A DNA stretch of 64,000 bases, taken from positions 62,001-126,000 of the forward strand of contig CBDCPZ010000015.1 in assembly GCA_965220465.1 (NCBI GenBank), in the 5' to 3' direction. The notes beneath the pieces are model-generated. The model was not told the DNA's origin. It saw nothing but the letters and a program-made list of their open reading frames with translations, and made no database searches. The translations under genes and the position numbers were made by a program. The stretch is from JAHDHW01 sp965220465 (GTDB lineage Bacteria > Bacteroidota > Bacteroidia > Chitinophagales > Saprospiraceae). How positions within the stretch are numbered: the stretch's first letter is position 1; the number at the start of each line of letters is the position of its first letter. Positions 57,238 through 64,000 of this stretch are shown piece by piece.

Positions 57238-58203
57238 TTAACTCATAACTGACATCTTTTTCAAATAGTTGCTCACATTATTTTCAATTCGCTGAAGAAT
57301 ATTTTCAGTATCCGCTTTTTGAAATTTTTGTCCCGTTATTTTTTCAAACAACTCAATGTATCGGGAAGATACTTTTTCCACGAAAGCATCCGGCATTTTA
57401 GGCATTTGCTGGCCTTCAAGTCCTTGAAAACCATTTTCCATCAGCCATTCACGGACAAATTCTTTGGAAAGTTGCTTTTGCCGCTCACCACGATTTTGGC
57501 GTTCCTGATAACCTTCCGCATAAAAATATCGGGAGCTATCCGGCGTATGAATTTCATCAATCAAATAAATTTTTCCGTCTTTTTTTCCAAATTCATATTT
57601 GGTGTCCACTAAGATAAGTCCACGCTTTGCAGCCATTTCTGTACCACGCTGGAAAAGCGCTCGTGTGTATTTTTCTAATAATTCGTAGTCTTCCTTTCCA
57701 ACGATCCCTTGTTTCAAAATAGCCTCACGAGAAATATCTTCGTCATGACCTTCATCGGCTTTGGTGGCCGGTGTAATGATTGGCTGGAGAAAAGGATCAT
57801 TTTCTTTCATTCCGTCAGGAAGCACTACTCCGCAAAGTACTCGTTTTCCGGATTTGTAGGTTCGCCATGCATGGCCGGTGAGATAAGCCCGAATGACCAT
57901 TTCAATTCTAAAAGGTTCACAACTCAAACCAACGGCTACATTTGGGTCCGGAGTCGCCAACAACCAATTGGGAACGATGTCGCTTGTTGCGTTCAAAAAG
58001 TAAGTGGCTATCTGATTGAGTACCTGCCCTTTGAAAGGGATTGGTCGCGGCAATACGTGGTCGAATGCTGAGATTCGGTCCGAAGCAACCATGACTAATT
58101 TTTCGCCAATTGTGTAAACATCCCTTACTTTTCCTTTATAAAAAGAAGTTTGGTTTTCAAATTGAAAATTGGTCTGAACGATGGAATTTTTTTCTATTGA
58201 CAT
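57238..58203 (-). CDS. purC: Phosphoribosylaminoimidazole-succinocarboxamide synthase
   Basis: 321 residues from ATG 58203 (MSIEKNSIVQTNFQFENQTS); an in-frame ATG at 58227 overlaps the -7 element, so it is not used. PurC joins CAIR and aspartate with ATP to give SAICAR in de novo purine synthesis. Visible motifs: YKGKVRDVYTIGEKLVMVAS (nucleotide-binding loop), DRISAFDHVLPRPIPFKGQVL, EMVIRAYLTGHAWRTYKSG, LILVDTKYEFG and IDEIHTPDSSRY. Length and order fit the longer PurC form used in many Bacteroidota and in yeast ADE1. Transcribed alone, divergent from the lipoprotein at 58366. Confidence 0.95.
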   Translation of the reverse strand: MSIEKNSIVQTNFQFENQTSFYKGKVRDVYTIGEKLVMVASDRISAFDHVLPRPIPFKGQVLNQIATYFLNATSDIVPNWLLATPDPNVAVGLSCEPFRIEMVIRAYLTGHAWRTYKSGKRVLCGVVLPDGMKENDPFLQPIITPATKADEGHDEDISREAILKQGIVGKEDYELLEKYTRALFQRGTEMAAKRGLILVDTKYEFGKKDGKIYLIDEIHTPDSSRYFYAEGYQERQNRGERQKQLSKEFVREWLMENGFQGLEGQQMPKMPDAFVEKVSSRYIELFEKITGQKFQKADTENILQRIENNVSNYLKKMSVMS

Positions 58204-58224
58204 GCGGCAAGATTTATGCTTCAA

Positions 58225-58232
58225 CAAAAGTA
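58225..58232 (-). promoter_or_regulatory. -7 element of purC
   Basis: Reads TACTTTTG on the minus strand, an exact TAnnTTTG, placing the transcription start about 16 bases before ATG 58203. No TTG at the expected -33 position. Confidence 0.5.
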
Positions 58233-58281
58233 AGGAATATTACTCCTTTTGAAAAAGTTTAGTACCTATTTAAATTGGAGG

Positions 58282-58314
58282 TTTGAATACTTGGTGATGA
58301 ACAGAATATCTTTA
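58282..58314 (+). promoter_or_regulatory. Possible promoter of the DUF885-like lipoprotein gene
   Basis: TTTG at 58282-58285, 21-base spacer, TATCTTTA at 58307-58314 (one mismatch to TAnnTTTG). It lies upstream of ATG 58366, the start that gives a lipoprotein signal, and inside the frame that would start at 58249. Confidence 0.35.
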
Positions 58315-58365
58315 ACTTTAGGGTCACCAAAAAACCAATTTTCTATCGCATCCAAAATTTCAAGT

Positions 58366-59136
58366 ATGAAAAAATACTGTGTTTTTGGAATATTCTTATT
58401 CACTTTTGCTTGTGCACCATCTTCACAAGATGCTGATTTTAAAGTTTTTATAAAATCTTTCCACCAATCGAAATGGAAGCAATTTCCAATTTGGGCAGCA
58501 CAGGCCGGCCACTCGGAGTTTTATAAAATCCTTCCAATCCCTAGTCGTAAAAAACACGAATCGGACTTGCAATTTTGTAAAAAATACAATGACTCTTTAG
58601 AATCTTTTGATGCCAACAGGCTGAGTGTTCCCCTCCAATTTGAATACAAAAAAATCAAACCTTTTCTGACCAATCAAATTTACAATTTTGAAACACTGAA
58701 AATTCATGAAAACGATCCTACCTATTATGACTTGCGAGAAGTGCTTAATTCCATTTTAAACTTAAAAATCACTAAAACTGAACAGTATTTAGAAGTTGTT
58801 GCAAGCAATTTAAAACTGGTTCCTGAGTATTATTCTGCGGCCATTGAAAACCTGATAAACCCGGATCAGCAGAAACTTCAGGAAGCTATTGCGCAGCAAA
58901 TTCAGTTTTACACAATTTTGGATGAGCAAATAATAGCAGAATTTAAAGATTCAAATCTTACAGAAAGTCAGCTTGCCGGGCTCAGCCACTTGATTTTAGC
59001 TGCCAAACTTAGTGTCAAAGATTTTATCGCATTTTGCAAAAGCAAGGAATTTGAATATTTTGACGAAGCGTTAAATGCAGTGCCTGCTTCTTCGCCAAAA
59101 GAAGAATTTGAAAAGATTTTTACTGTAGGGAATTAA
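58366..59136 (+). CDS. Lipoprotein resembling the N-terminal part of DUF885 proteins
   Basis: 256 residues from ATG 58366, with a lipoprotein signal (MKKYCVFGIFLFTFAC). The frame is open upstream to 58249, but only this start gives a signal. The helical pattern (FHQSKWKQFPIWAAQAGHSE, LQFCKKYNDSLESFDANRLS, NDPTYYDLREVLNSIL) is like the N-terminal half of DUF885 proteins, which are usually about 550-600 residues long and carry a zinc-peptidase-like HExxH region in the C-terminal half. That half is missing here, and the frame ends cleanly, so this is either a shortened family member or a distinct helical lipoprotein. Converges with the Nudix-like gene. Confidence 0.75.
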   Translation: MKKYCVFGIFLFTFACAPSSQDADFKVFIKSFHQSKWKQFPIWAAQAGHSEFYKILPIPSRKKHESDLQFCKKYNDSLESFDANRLSVPLQFEYKKIKPFLTNQIYNFETLKIHENDPTYYDLREVLNSILNLKITKTEQYLEVVASNLKLVPEYYSAAIENLINPDQQKLQEAIAQQIQFYTILDEQIIAEFKDSNLTESQLAGLSHLILAAKLSVKDFIAFCKSKEFEYFDEALNAVPASSPKEEFEKIFTVGN

Positions 59137-59155
59137 GACAGAAAAAAGGTTTGGA

Positions 59156-59590
59156 CTAAATGTATTTCGATTGATTGCGATCGATGAGCACTTCTTTCAG
59201 TTCTTTTAGCATCGCGTATTCGTGGGGAAGCACTTTTTTGAAAGCTTCTTTTACAGCGAAGAATGTCCCTTGTTCCAATTCAGGGATATGTAATTTGATC
59301 TGATTTTTAACAATTCGAACATCTTCTTTGATCATTGCGCGAACGGATGGTATTTCGTGCCAGTCACATTCAATGGCTAAACCCTTGTGAAGTGATTCTC
59401 CTTCTTCAACAGGTTCGAGTTGAATAACGCGCTCTTCGCTAGAAAGGTTTGAGGTATGCTGAGAAGGAAGACTGCCTTGAATAATTCCCCAGGTATCTTG
59501 TCCCTCTTTTTGAGTATTGACTAAAAAAATCTCTAATCCTTTCTGATTAATTCTGTAAATTATTACACGCGCGCAATCAAGAACTTTCAT
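59156..59590 (-). CDS. Nudix-fold-like protein lacking the Nudix box
   Basis: 144 residues starting MKVLDCARVIIYRINQKGLE. The opening (ARVIIYRIN...EIFLVNTQ...DTWGIIQGSL) looks like the first strands of a Nudix hydrolase, including the W-G-I/P-G-G-like turn, but the catalytic GX5EX7REUXEEXGU box is not present; the stretch that should hold it is instead a Ser/Glu-rich segment (HTSNLSSEERVIQLEPVEEG). The C-terminal half is helical (FFAVKEAFKKVLPHEYAMLK). A non-catalytic sensor or binding role is possible; hydrolase activity is unlikely. Has its own good promoter at 59687. Confidence 0.7.
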   Translation of the reverse strand: MKVLDCARVIIYRINQKGLEIFLVNTQKEGQDTWGIIQGSLPSQHTSNLSSEERVIQLEPVEEGESLHKGLAIECDWHEIPSVRAMIKEDVRIVKNQIKLHIPELEQGTFFAVKEAFKKVLPHEYAMLKELKEVLIDRNQSKYI

Positions 59591-59686
59591 TGTGATAGTT
59601 TTGTAGTTACAGTTTGTTAATTAAGGAAGCCTTTTTGGTACGGGTTTAACAACGATACATCGATTTTGTTTCTAAATTTGGTGTAA

Positions 59687-59716
59687 CAAAAATAACAAAT
59701 AAGTAAGACTAGGCAA
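59687..59716 (-). promoter_or_regulatory. Promoter of the Nudix-like gene
   Basis: On the minus strand TTG (59714-59716), a 19-base spacer and TATTTTTG (59687-59694) match the Bacteroidota -33/-7 consensus. The leader to ATG 59590 is about 90 bases. It partly overlaps the end region of the upstream gene cluster's spacer. Confidence 0.55.
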
Positions 59717-59717
59717 G

Positions 59718-60152
59718 TCAAAGCGTATAAACTTTCCGTTTTTTATTAGACTTTTTTATAATATTTCCTTCCTCTTTCTCCTCGTCCAATTCTTCTGGTG
59801 CGGGAACTGTGGGCGAAAAATCACCGAATGACTTAAAAAGGTTTTCGATCTCAGTCCAATCTTCATCATCCATTTGCTGCATTTGTTTTTGCAACAATTC
59901 CATCATTTCGGAAAGATCCACAGAATTGGGACCCAAAGGCATCCAACCCCCATGTGGCGAAAATTCTTTTATAAAAAAAGTATCAATGAAAAGCTGCGAA
60001 TCCCCAAAATTAAGTTCCATATTTTCAAGGCGTTTCATCATTTCTTCTTGTATTTTTTGCATCTCTTTTAACACTTCATCCTGATCATGTTGCGCAAAAA
60101 GACTTGGAGAGGCTAATAAAAATACGACAAAACCTAAAGCTAAATTTTTCAT
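59718..60152 (-). CDS. Small secreted acidic protein of unknown function
   Basis: 144 residues; signal peptide MKNLALGFVVFLLASPSLFA. The mature part is acidic and methionine-rich with helical segments (EVLKEMQKIQEEMMKRLENM, SEMMELLQKQMQQMDDEDW), likely coiled-coil, and a basic end (KKSNKKRKVYTL). I recognise no family. It begins 11 bases after the end of the 227-residue membrane-protein gene, so they form a two-gene operon and may act together in the envelope. Confidence 0.75.
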   Translation of the reverse strand: MKNLALGFVVFLLASPSLFAQHDQDEVLKEMQKIQEEMMKRLENMELNFGDSQLFIDTFFIKEFSPHGGWMPLGPNSVDLSEMMELLQKQMQQMDDEDWTEIENLFKSFGDFSPTVPAPEELDEEKEEGNIIKKSNKKRKVYTL

Positions 60153-60163
60153 GATATAAAATT

Positions 60164-60847
60164 TTATTTCTTCTTAGGTATTTCATTTTTTACAAATTCC
60201 AATATCGCCAAAGACAGCAAAACTGCTTCTTCTTCTTTATCCATATCCTCTAAAAACTCAAATGCGCGCGGGTTGGTTTTTGTTGTTAATTCCGGGTTGA
60301 TCAAGCTAGCGACTTCTTTTTCTCCAACCAAAACCGGCAATAACAATTCATTAGGATGACGATTAATTCGCGCCAACAACCTTTGTGTTTTTGCACTGTA
60401 CAAAACGCCATTTTCTCTTAAAGTTCCAATAACCTGATCATCAACTTTTAACTCTGTTTTATCTTTTCGAATTCGATAAACAAACTCATGGTGAGAACTA
60501 CGGGCGTAAAGGACTGCATTATTCTCCGGAGAAACATATCGTTTGTAGGACCAGGCGATCAGCGGTTCATGATAAATTGAAGTGATGACTCCTTTGGCGG
60601 TTGCAATCATCCCATTTTTTACTTTTTTATTTATTTGATTGATTGAAAGCAATTCCATTTCCTCTTTTGTCCAGGGAACCAAATCATCAATAAATGGTTG
60701 AATCTCAGCTTTCATTTTTTGCAAATCCGCTTTCACTTTTGATCTGCCTGGCTGAAAATTGGTCAATATTTGATAAAGCGCATAAATTGCTGCAAACGAA
60801 GCCATTGCAATCAATCCAATGAATAATAAAAAAAGTAAAATGCGCAT
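60164..60847 (-). CDS. Membrane-anchored protein of unknown function
   Basis: 227 residues with a single N-terminal membrane helix (about residues 3-26, RILLFLLFIGLIAMASFAAI), then a soluble domain. The middle part is beta-rich (GMIATAKGVITSIYHEPLIA, HHEFVYRIRKDKTELKVDDQ, GVLYSAKTQRLLARI), reminiscent of OB/SH3-like barrels; the tail is helical and acidic (DMDKEEEAVLLSLAILEFVK). No family recognised. First gene of an operon with the small secreted protein at 59718. Confidence 0.75.
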   Translation of the reverse strand: MRILLFLLFIGLIAMASFAAIYALYQILTNFQPGRSKVKADLQKMKAEIQPFIDDLVPWTKEEMELLSINQINKKVKNGMIATAKGVITSIYHEPLIAWSYKRYVSPENNAVLYARSSHHEFVYRIRKDKTELKVDDQVIGTLRENGVLYSAKTQRLLARINRHPNELLLPVLVGEKEVASLINPELTTKTNPRAFEFLEDMDKEEEAVLLSLAILEFVKNEIPKKK

Positions 60848-60976
60848 TTTTTGAATTCTATTTTAATATTTCTTGGACAAATCCTGTTTGATTTCATTCA
60901 AGAGAAACCAGTATTTCTATTGGTTTCTTTAGTTTCTTCTTTTTAAACAAAAACGAAATTTGTCAAAAATGGTTTT

Positions 60977-62092
60977 TTAATAAAGCTCTCCTGATCGAAC
61001 GTTAACTTTGATATTGTTTTCGGCCGGATATTCAAATTGTTTTCTTCGGGTTTTTAAGGCAATCAAATCTTCATTTGATAAAATATTAAAATTGCCTGCG
61101 ATAATTGCATCAAGCTCAGAGAGGATTTTATCTTTACTTTCCCAGTACTCCCTATCTTTATTTGTCACATCATCAACCAAACTGTTTTTTATCATTTTGA
61201 GTTCTCTTTGAAACAGATTGCTTTTCATTAAAACCTGATCGATTTCCGTTAAGATTTTCCGGTGCTCTCCTTTGCCCAAAAGACTGCAACCGCCATAATC
61301 CCAGGTTTGGATAAACCACGAAGGGTAAAAGAATTCAATACTATCTCCGGCATAGATTGAAAAATTAAGCGCAACAAAATCATCATCTTCTGTTCCCTTT
61401 GTTTTTAATGCTTTTTGGTGTAATTGTTTAAAATCCTGAAAAAGGAAATAGATTGTGCCTTCCGCCACTAATTGGGTAACGTATCCGGGAATTGCATTCT
61501 CTATCCAAAAAAGATCCGGTAGTTGATCGTAACTGTCGGTGATATCGATTCTGTTTTCGAGTACGGCAGTCAATGTGTCCCGAAGCTTAATTCCTGTCCT
61601 GTAATTTCCGACAAAATCGTTGCTTGTTTTTAAACTATCATAATTGGTTTTATAACGATTTATTTGAAGTGTCAGTCCTTTTCCAAAAAAGGTTTGCAGT
61701 CGTTTATCCATCATCATTTTGGATAAAGTCGTGGGATTGTCGACATCAAATTTAACCGCTCCGCCATATACCCAACCTTCCAGGTCTTGCTCGGTTTTTA
61801 CCTTCAGCCATGGTTCATCAAACCAAATTCCACGTAATTGAACTCTTGTGGTAAAGTCGCTGACTTCTCCTAAATCATACAAAACAGTTCCTTCTTTTAA
61901 ACGGCCAATTTCTTCGCCTTTTTCTCCGGCAGTAGAGCGAAGTCGAAGGTTATCAATATTGACAATCATTTTGGTTGGTGCAGTATTTTCTTTAGGTGTA
62001 TCTGGCTCTGGGTCAGTAACTTTTATAGGTTCGCCACCACAGCTGAATAAAAAAATTAAGGAAAAAAGAAATACAGATTTTATTAATGCCAT
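60977..62092 (-). CDS. SH3b-domain lipoprotein
   Basis: 371 residues; lipoprotein signal ending FLFSC (Cys18) and a Pro/Thr-rich spacer. Residues about 40-118 form a bacterial SH3-like domain (VNIDNLRLRSTAGEKG, IGRLKEGTVLYDLGEVS, WLKVKTEQDLEGWVYGGAV), commonly used to hold to peptidoglycan or peptides in envelope proteins. The remaining 250 residues are mixed helical/beta and unrecognised. Likely an envelope-maintenance protein. Ends 129 bases upstream of the next gene and follows the sigma factor gene, separated by a terminator. Confidence 0.82.
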   Translation of the reverse strand: MALIKSVFLFSLIFLFSCGGEPIKVTDPEPDTPKENTAPTKMIVNIDNLRLRSTAGEKGEEIGRLKEGTVLYDLGEVSDFTTRVQLRGIWFDEPWLKVKTEQDLEGWVYGGAVKFDVDNPTTLSKMMMDKRLQTFFGKGLTLQINRYKTNYDSLKTSNDFVGNYRTGIKLRDTLTAVLENRIDITDSYDQLPDLFWIENAIPGYVTQLVAEGTIYFLFQDFKQLHQKALKTKGTEDDDFVALNFSIYAGDSIEFFYPSWFIQTWDYGGCSLLGKGEHRKILTEIDQVLMKSNLFQRELKMIKNSLVDDVTNKDREYWESKDKILSELDAIIAGNFNILSNEDLIALKTRRKQFEYPAENNIKVNVRSGELY

Positions 62093-62151
62093 GAATTTAA
62101 TATAATTATTATCAGAGGGTTAAGCACTTTTTTTCAAATGCGAATTTATAT

Positions 62152-62182
62152 AAAAAAACCCACCTCTGGAAAGAAGCAGGTT
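62152..62182 (-). terminator. Terminator of the sigma factor gene
   Basis: On the minus strand AACCTGCTTC pairs with GAGGTGGGTT (wobble pairs included) and is followed by a run of T residues (plus-strand A-run 62152-62158). About 40 bases after the stop. Confidence 0.7.
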
Positions 62183-62221
62183 TTCAATTATTTTATAAAC
62201 AACAAAACTGTTGTTGGTATT

Positions 62222-63088
62222 TTATCCAAGATAAGATTTTAAGTTATTTCGGTTATATGATTTTCGAAGTCGTCTTATCGCCCGTTCTTTGATCTGGCGA
62301 ACCCGTTCTCTCGTTAAACCATACAGATCACCAATTTCTTCTAAAGTAAGCGATTTGTAATTATTAAGCCCATAATAAGAAGACAATACTTCCACTTCAC
62401 GAGGAGACAAAATAGATAATCCTTGCTGCACTTCTTCTTTCAATGATTGCTCCATGAGGTTATTGTCCGGAAGAATTCCATCATTACTGGAAATCACATC
62501 CAACATAGTGGAATCGCCTTCATCACCGCTTATTGGTGCGTCAAAAGATAGGTGTCGGCCATTTCCTTTGAGCATATTGTTGATTTCTTTCGGGGTCATT
62601 TCCAGTAATTCGGCCAACTCTTCATTGGTTGGCTCGCGCTCAAACTCCTGCACAAAATTCAAAAAAGCTTCATTTACTTTATTATAAGAACCCACTTTAT
62701 TTAAAGGAAGTCTTACTATCCTCGAATACTCAACGATAGCCTGCAAAATGGATTGGCGAATCCACCAAACGGCATAAGAGATAAATTTAAACCCTTTTGT
62801 TTCATCAAAACGCTTAGCTGCTTTCATTAATCCAACATTGCCTTCGTTAATTAAGTCACTTAACGAAAGTCCTTGATTTTGATATTGTTTTGCAACAGAA
62901 ACTACAAAACGGAGGTTCGATTTAGTCAATTTATCCAATGCTTTTGTATCTCCCTCCCGAATAGCTTTTGCAAGGGTTGCTTCGTCATCAGCAGTAAGCA
63001 TCGGAATTTTACCAATATCATTGAGGTACTTATCAAGTGATAGGCTTTCTCTAGCAGTAATTTTGTTTGTAATCTTTAGTTGACGCAT
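62222..63088 (-). CDS. rpoD: Primary RNA polymerase sigma factor (RpoD/SigA)
   Basis: 288 residues, the short form typical of Bacteroidota with no region 1.1. Region 1.2 (DKYLNDIGKIPMLTADDEAT), region 2 (NLRFVVSVAKQYQNQGLSLS, INEGNVGLMKAAKRFDETKG, FISYAVWWIRQSI for core binding and -10 recognition/melting), region 3 and region 4 with the -35 recognising helix (LTLEEIGDLYGLTRERVRQI) are all present. It directs core polymerase to housekeeping promoters, consistent with the TTG-N19/20-TAnnTTTG elements seen in this window. It lies downstream of pnp on the same strand, with a terminator between, an arrangement familiar in this phylum. Confidence 0.97.
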   Translation of the reverse strand: MRQLKITNKITARESLSLDKYLNDIGKIPMLTADDEATLAKAIREGDTKALDKLTKSNLRFVVSVAKQYQNQGLSLSDLINEGNVGLMKAAKRFDETKGFKFISYAVWWIRQSILQAIVEYSRIVRLPLNKVGSYNKVNEAFLNFVQEFEREPTNEELAELLEMTPKEINNMLKGNGRHLSFDAPISGDEGDSTMLDVISSNDGILPDNNLMEQSLKEEVQQGLSILSPREVEVLSSYYGLNNYKSLTLEEIGDLYGLTRERVRQIKERAIRRLRKSYNRNNLKSYLG

Positions 63089-63266
63089 GTTCGTATGGGC
63101 TTTTTTTCAAAGAAATTACGGAGGATATTTGATGTTATAATAATACGTTTTTTTTAATAAAAAGTTGCTTTTCAATAAAAAAACTTGACTTTGTGTATAA
63201 AAATCCTTATAAGTGGGGATTTCTACTTAAATACAATATGTAAGCCAAAAAGGTTTCGAAAATAAA

Positions 63267-63313
63267 CAAAAAAATGCCCTCACTTTAAAAAAACTTAAAG
63301 CGAGGGCATTTTT
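63267..63313 (-). terminator. Terminator of pnp
   Basis: ATGCCCTC (63274-63281) pairs with GAGGGCAT (63302-63309), extended by CTTTAA/TTAAAG inside. On the minus strand the hairpin is followed by a run of T residues. Located 24 bases after the pnp stop. Confidence 0.9.
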
Positions 63314-63336
63314 GCGTCAATAACCAGAGTTATTTC

Positions 63337-64000
63337 CTAATTACGGCTAGGATGGTCATTCTCTGAGCGTTCCGGACGAGGCAATAAAACTTTATGTGAC
63401 AACCGGAATTTACCGGTTTTTGGATCTATTCCGATCAATTTCACTTTCACTTCATCTCCTTGTTTAAACACATCTTCGACTCTATCGATTCTAGAATGAG
63501 ATATTTCTGAAACGTGTAACAAGCCACTTTTTCCTGAAAAATCAACGAAAACACCATAAGGCATAACTGAAGCTACTTTTGCATCATAAACATCTCCGAC
63601 TTCCGGAACATGTGTAATTGCTTTGATTCTCGCCAATGCTGCATCGATTGATGCTTTGTCATTACTGGAGATATTCACGACTCCTTTTTCATCTACTTCT
63701 TCAATATTGATCACTGTATTGGTATCTGCCTGAAGCTCCTGGATGATACTTCCACCAGGTCCAATAACTGCTCCGATAAAGCTTTTATCAATAATCAGTT
63801 CGACGATACGAGGTGCATGTGGTTTGTAATCATCATTTGGCTTGGCAATCGTTTTATTCATTTCTTTCAAAATATGTAAACGACCTTCGCGTGCCTGTGA
63901 CAATGCTTTTTCAAGCGTTTCGTAAGGTAAGCCATCAATTTTGATATCCATCTGACAACCGGTAATTCCATTTTCAGTACCAGTTACTTTAAAATCCATA
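63337..64000 (-). CDS. pnp: Polyribonucleotide nucleotidyltransferase, C-terminal part (5' end outside window)
   Basis: At least 220 residues of the C-terminal part are visible; the frame stays open at the right edge. The end of the second RNase PH core (DMDFKVTGTENGITGCQMDI is its hallmark, here from MDFKVTGT) is followed by a KH domain (ELIIDKSFIGAVIGPGGSII with the GxxG loop) and an S1 domain (GDVYDAKVASVMPYGVFVDF, SGLLHVSEISHSRI). PNPase degrades RNA 3' to 5' phosphorolytically and can also add nucleotides. The tail after S1 is short (LPRPERSENDHPSRN). Confidence 0.96.
   Translation of the reverse strand, partial: MDFKVTGTENGITGCQMDIKIDGLPYETLEKALSQAREGRLHILKEMNKTIAKPNDDYKPHAPRIVELIIDKSFIGAVIGPGGSIIQELQADTNTVINIEEVDEKGVVNISSNDKASIDAALARIKAITHVPEVGDVYDAKVASVMPYGVFVDFSGKSGLLHVSEISHSRIDRVEDVFKQGDEVKVKLIGIDPKTGKFRLSHKVLLPRPERSENDHPSRN

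Noticed and set aside
1..64000. tRNA, rRNA, riboswitch and insertion-sequence search by eye
   Set aside because: No cloverleaf, transposase frame, or terminal inverted repeats with target duplications was seen; weak cases may be missed without a covariance search.

Overview
The window comes from a Bacteroidota genome, most likely a Saprospiraceae-type member. This rests on the type IX secretion system (T9SS) C-terminal sorting domains on most giant secreted proteins, a PorP/SprF protein, many Cys-lipobox lipoproteins, a short primary sigma factor without region 1.1, and several promoters of the form TTG-N19/20-TAnnTTTG. The DNA is AT-rich and intergenic spacers are often strongly AT-rich. No rRNA, tRNA, insertion sequence, prophage or CRISPR array was seen.

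Left arm (1-10619, minus strand): a tight operon of four very large, beta-rich proteins without signal peptides (1109, 1335, 714 and more than 370 residues; gaps of 4-11 bases). One carries a LamG-like jelly-roll; the others are not recognised. It runs off the left edge and is the least explained block here. Upstream lies a decayed fragment of a hybrid two-component regulator (kinase end, receiver, AraC helix-turn-helix) with an internal deletion (11081-11934).

Surface-protein arm (12354-37255): a PorP/SprF gene with a 1814-residue PKD-repeat cargo; a divergent 1922-residue Ig-like repeat protein; a two-component-type beta-propeller sensor whose output domain is a class III adenylate cyclase; another T9SS type B repeat protein; an 818-base spacer holding two hairpin-plus-conserved-sequence repeats; and a subtilisin-like protease with a type A sorting domain.

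Redox/metal arm (37579-45024, minus): two tandem di-heme cytochrome c peroxidase (MauG/MbnH-type) lipoproteins directly downstream of two MbnP-like lipoproteins, preceded by a DnaQ/ExoX-like exonuclease, ApbE flavin transferase, DoxX and TerC genes. The peroxidase/MbnP set looks like a copper or redox system related to the MbnH-MbnP pair.

Right arm (45151-64000): a small conserved protein, a DUF2911 protein, a lipoprotein, a helical-repeat protein, a 2219-residue protein built from 18 repeats of about 90 residues (including four nearly identical 558-base DNA units) with dockerin-like and cohesin-like modules and a type A sorting domain, then housekeeping genes: a saccharopine/alanine dehydrogenase-like enzyme, purC, several small envelope proteins, the primary sigma factor, and the 3' end of pnp, an order (pnp-rpoD) familiar in Bacteroidota.
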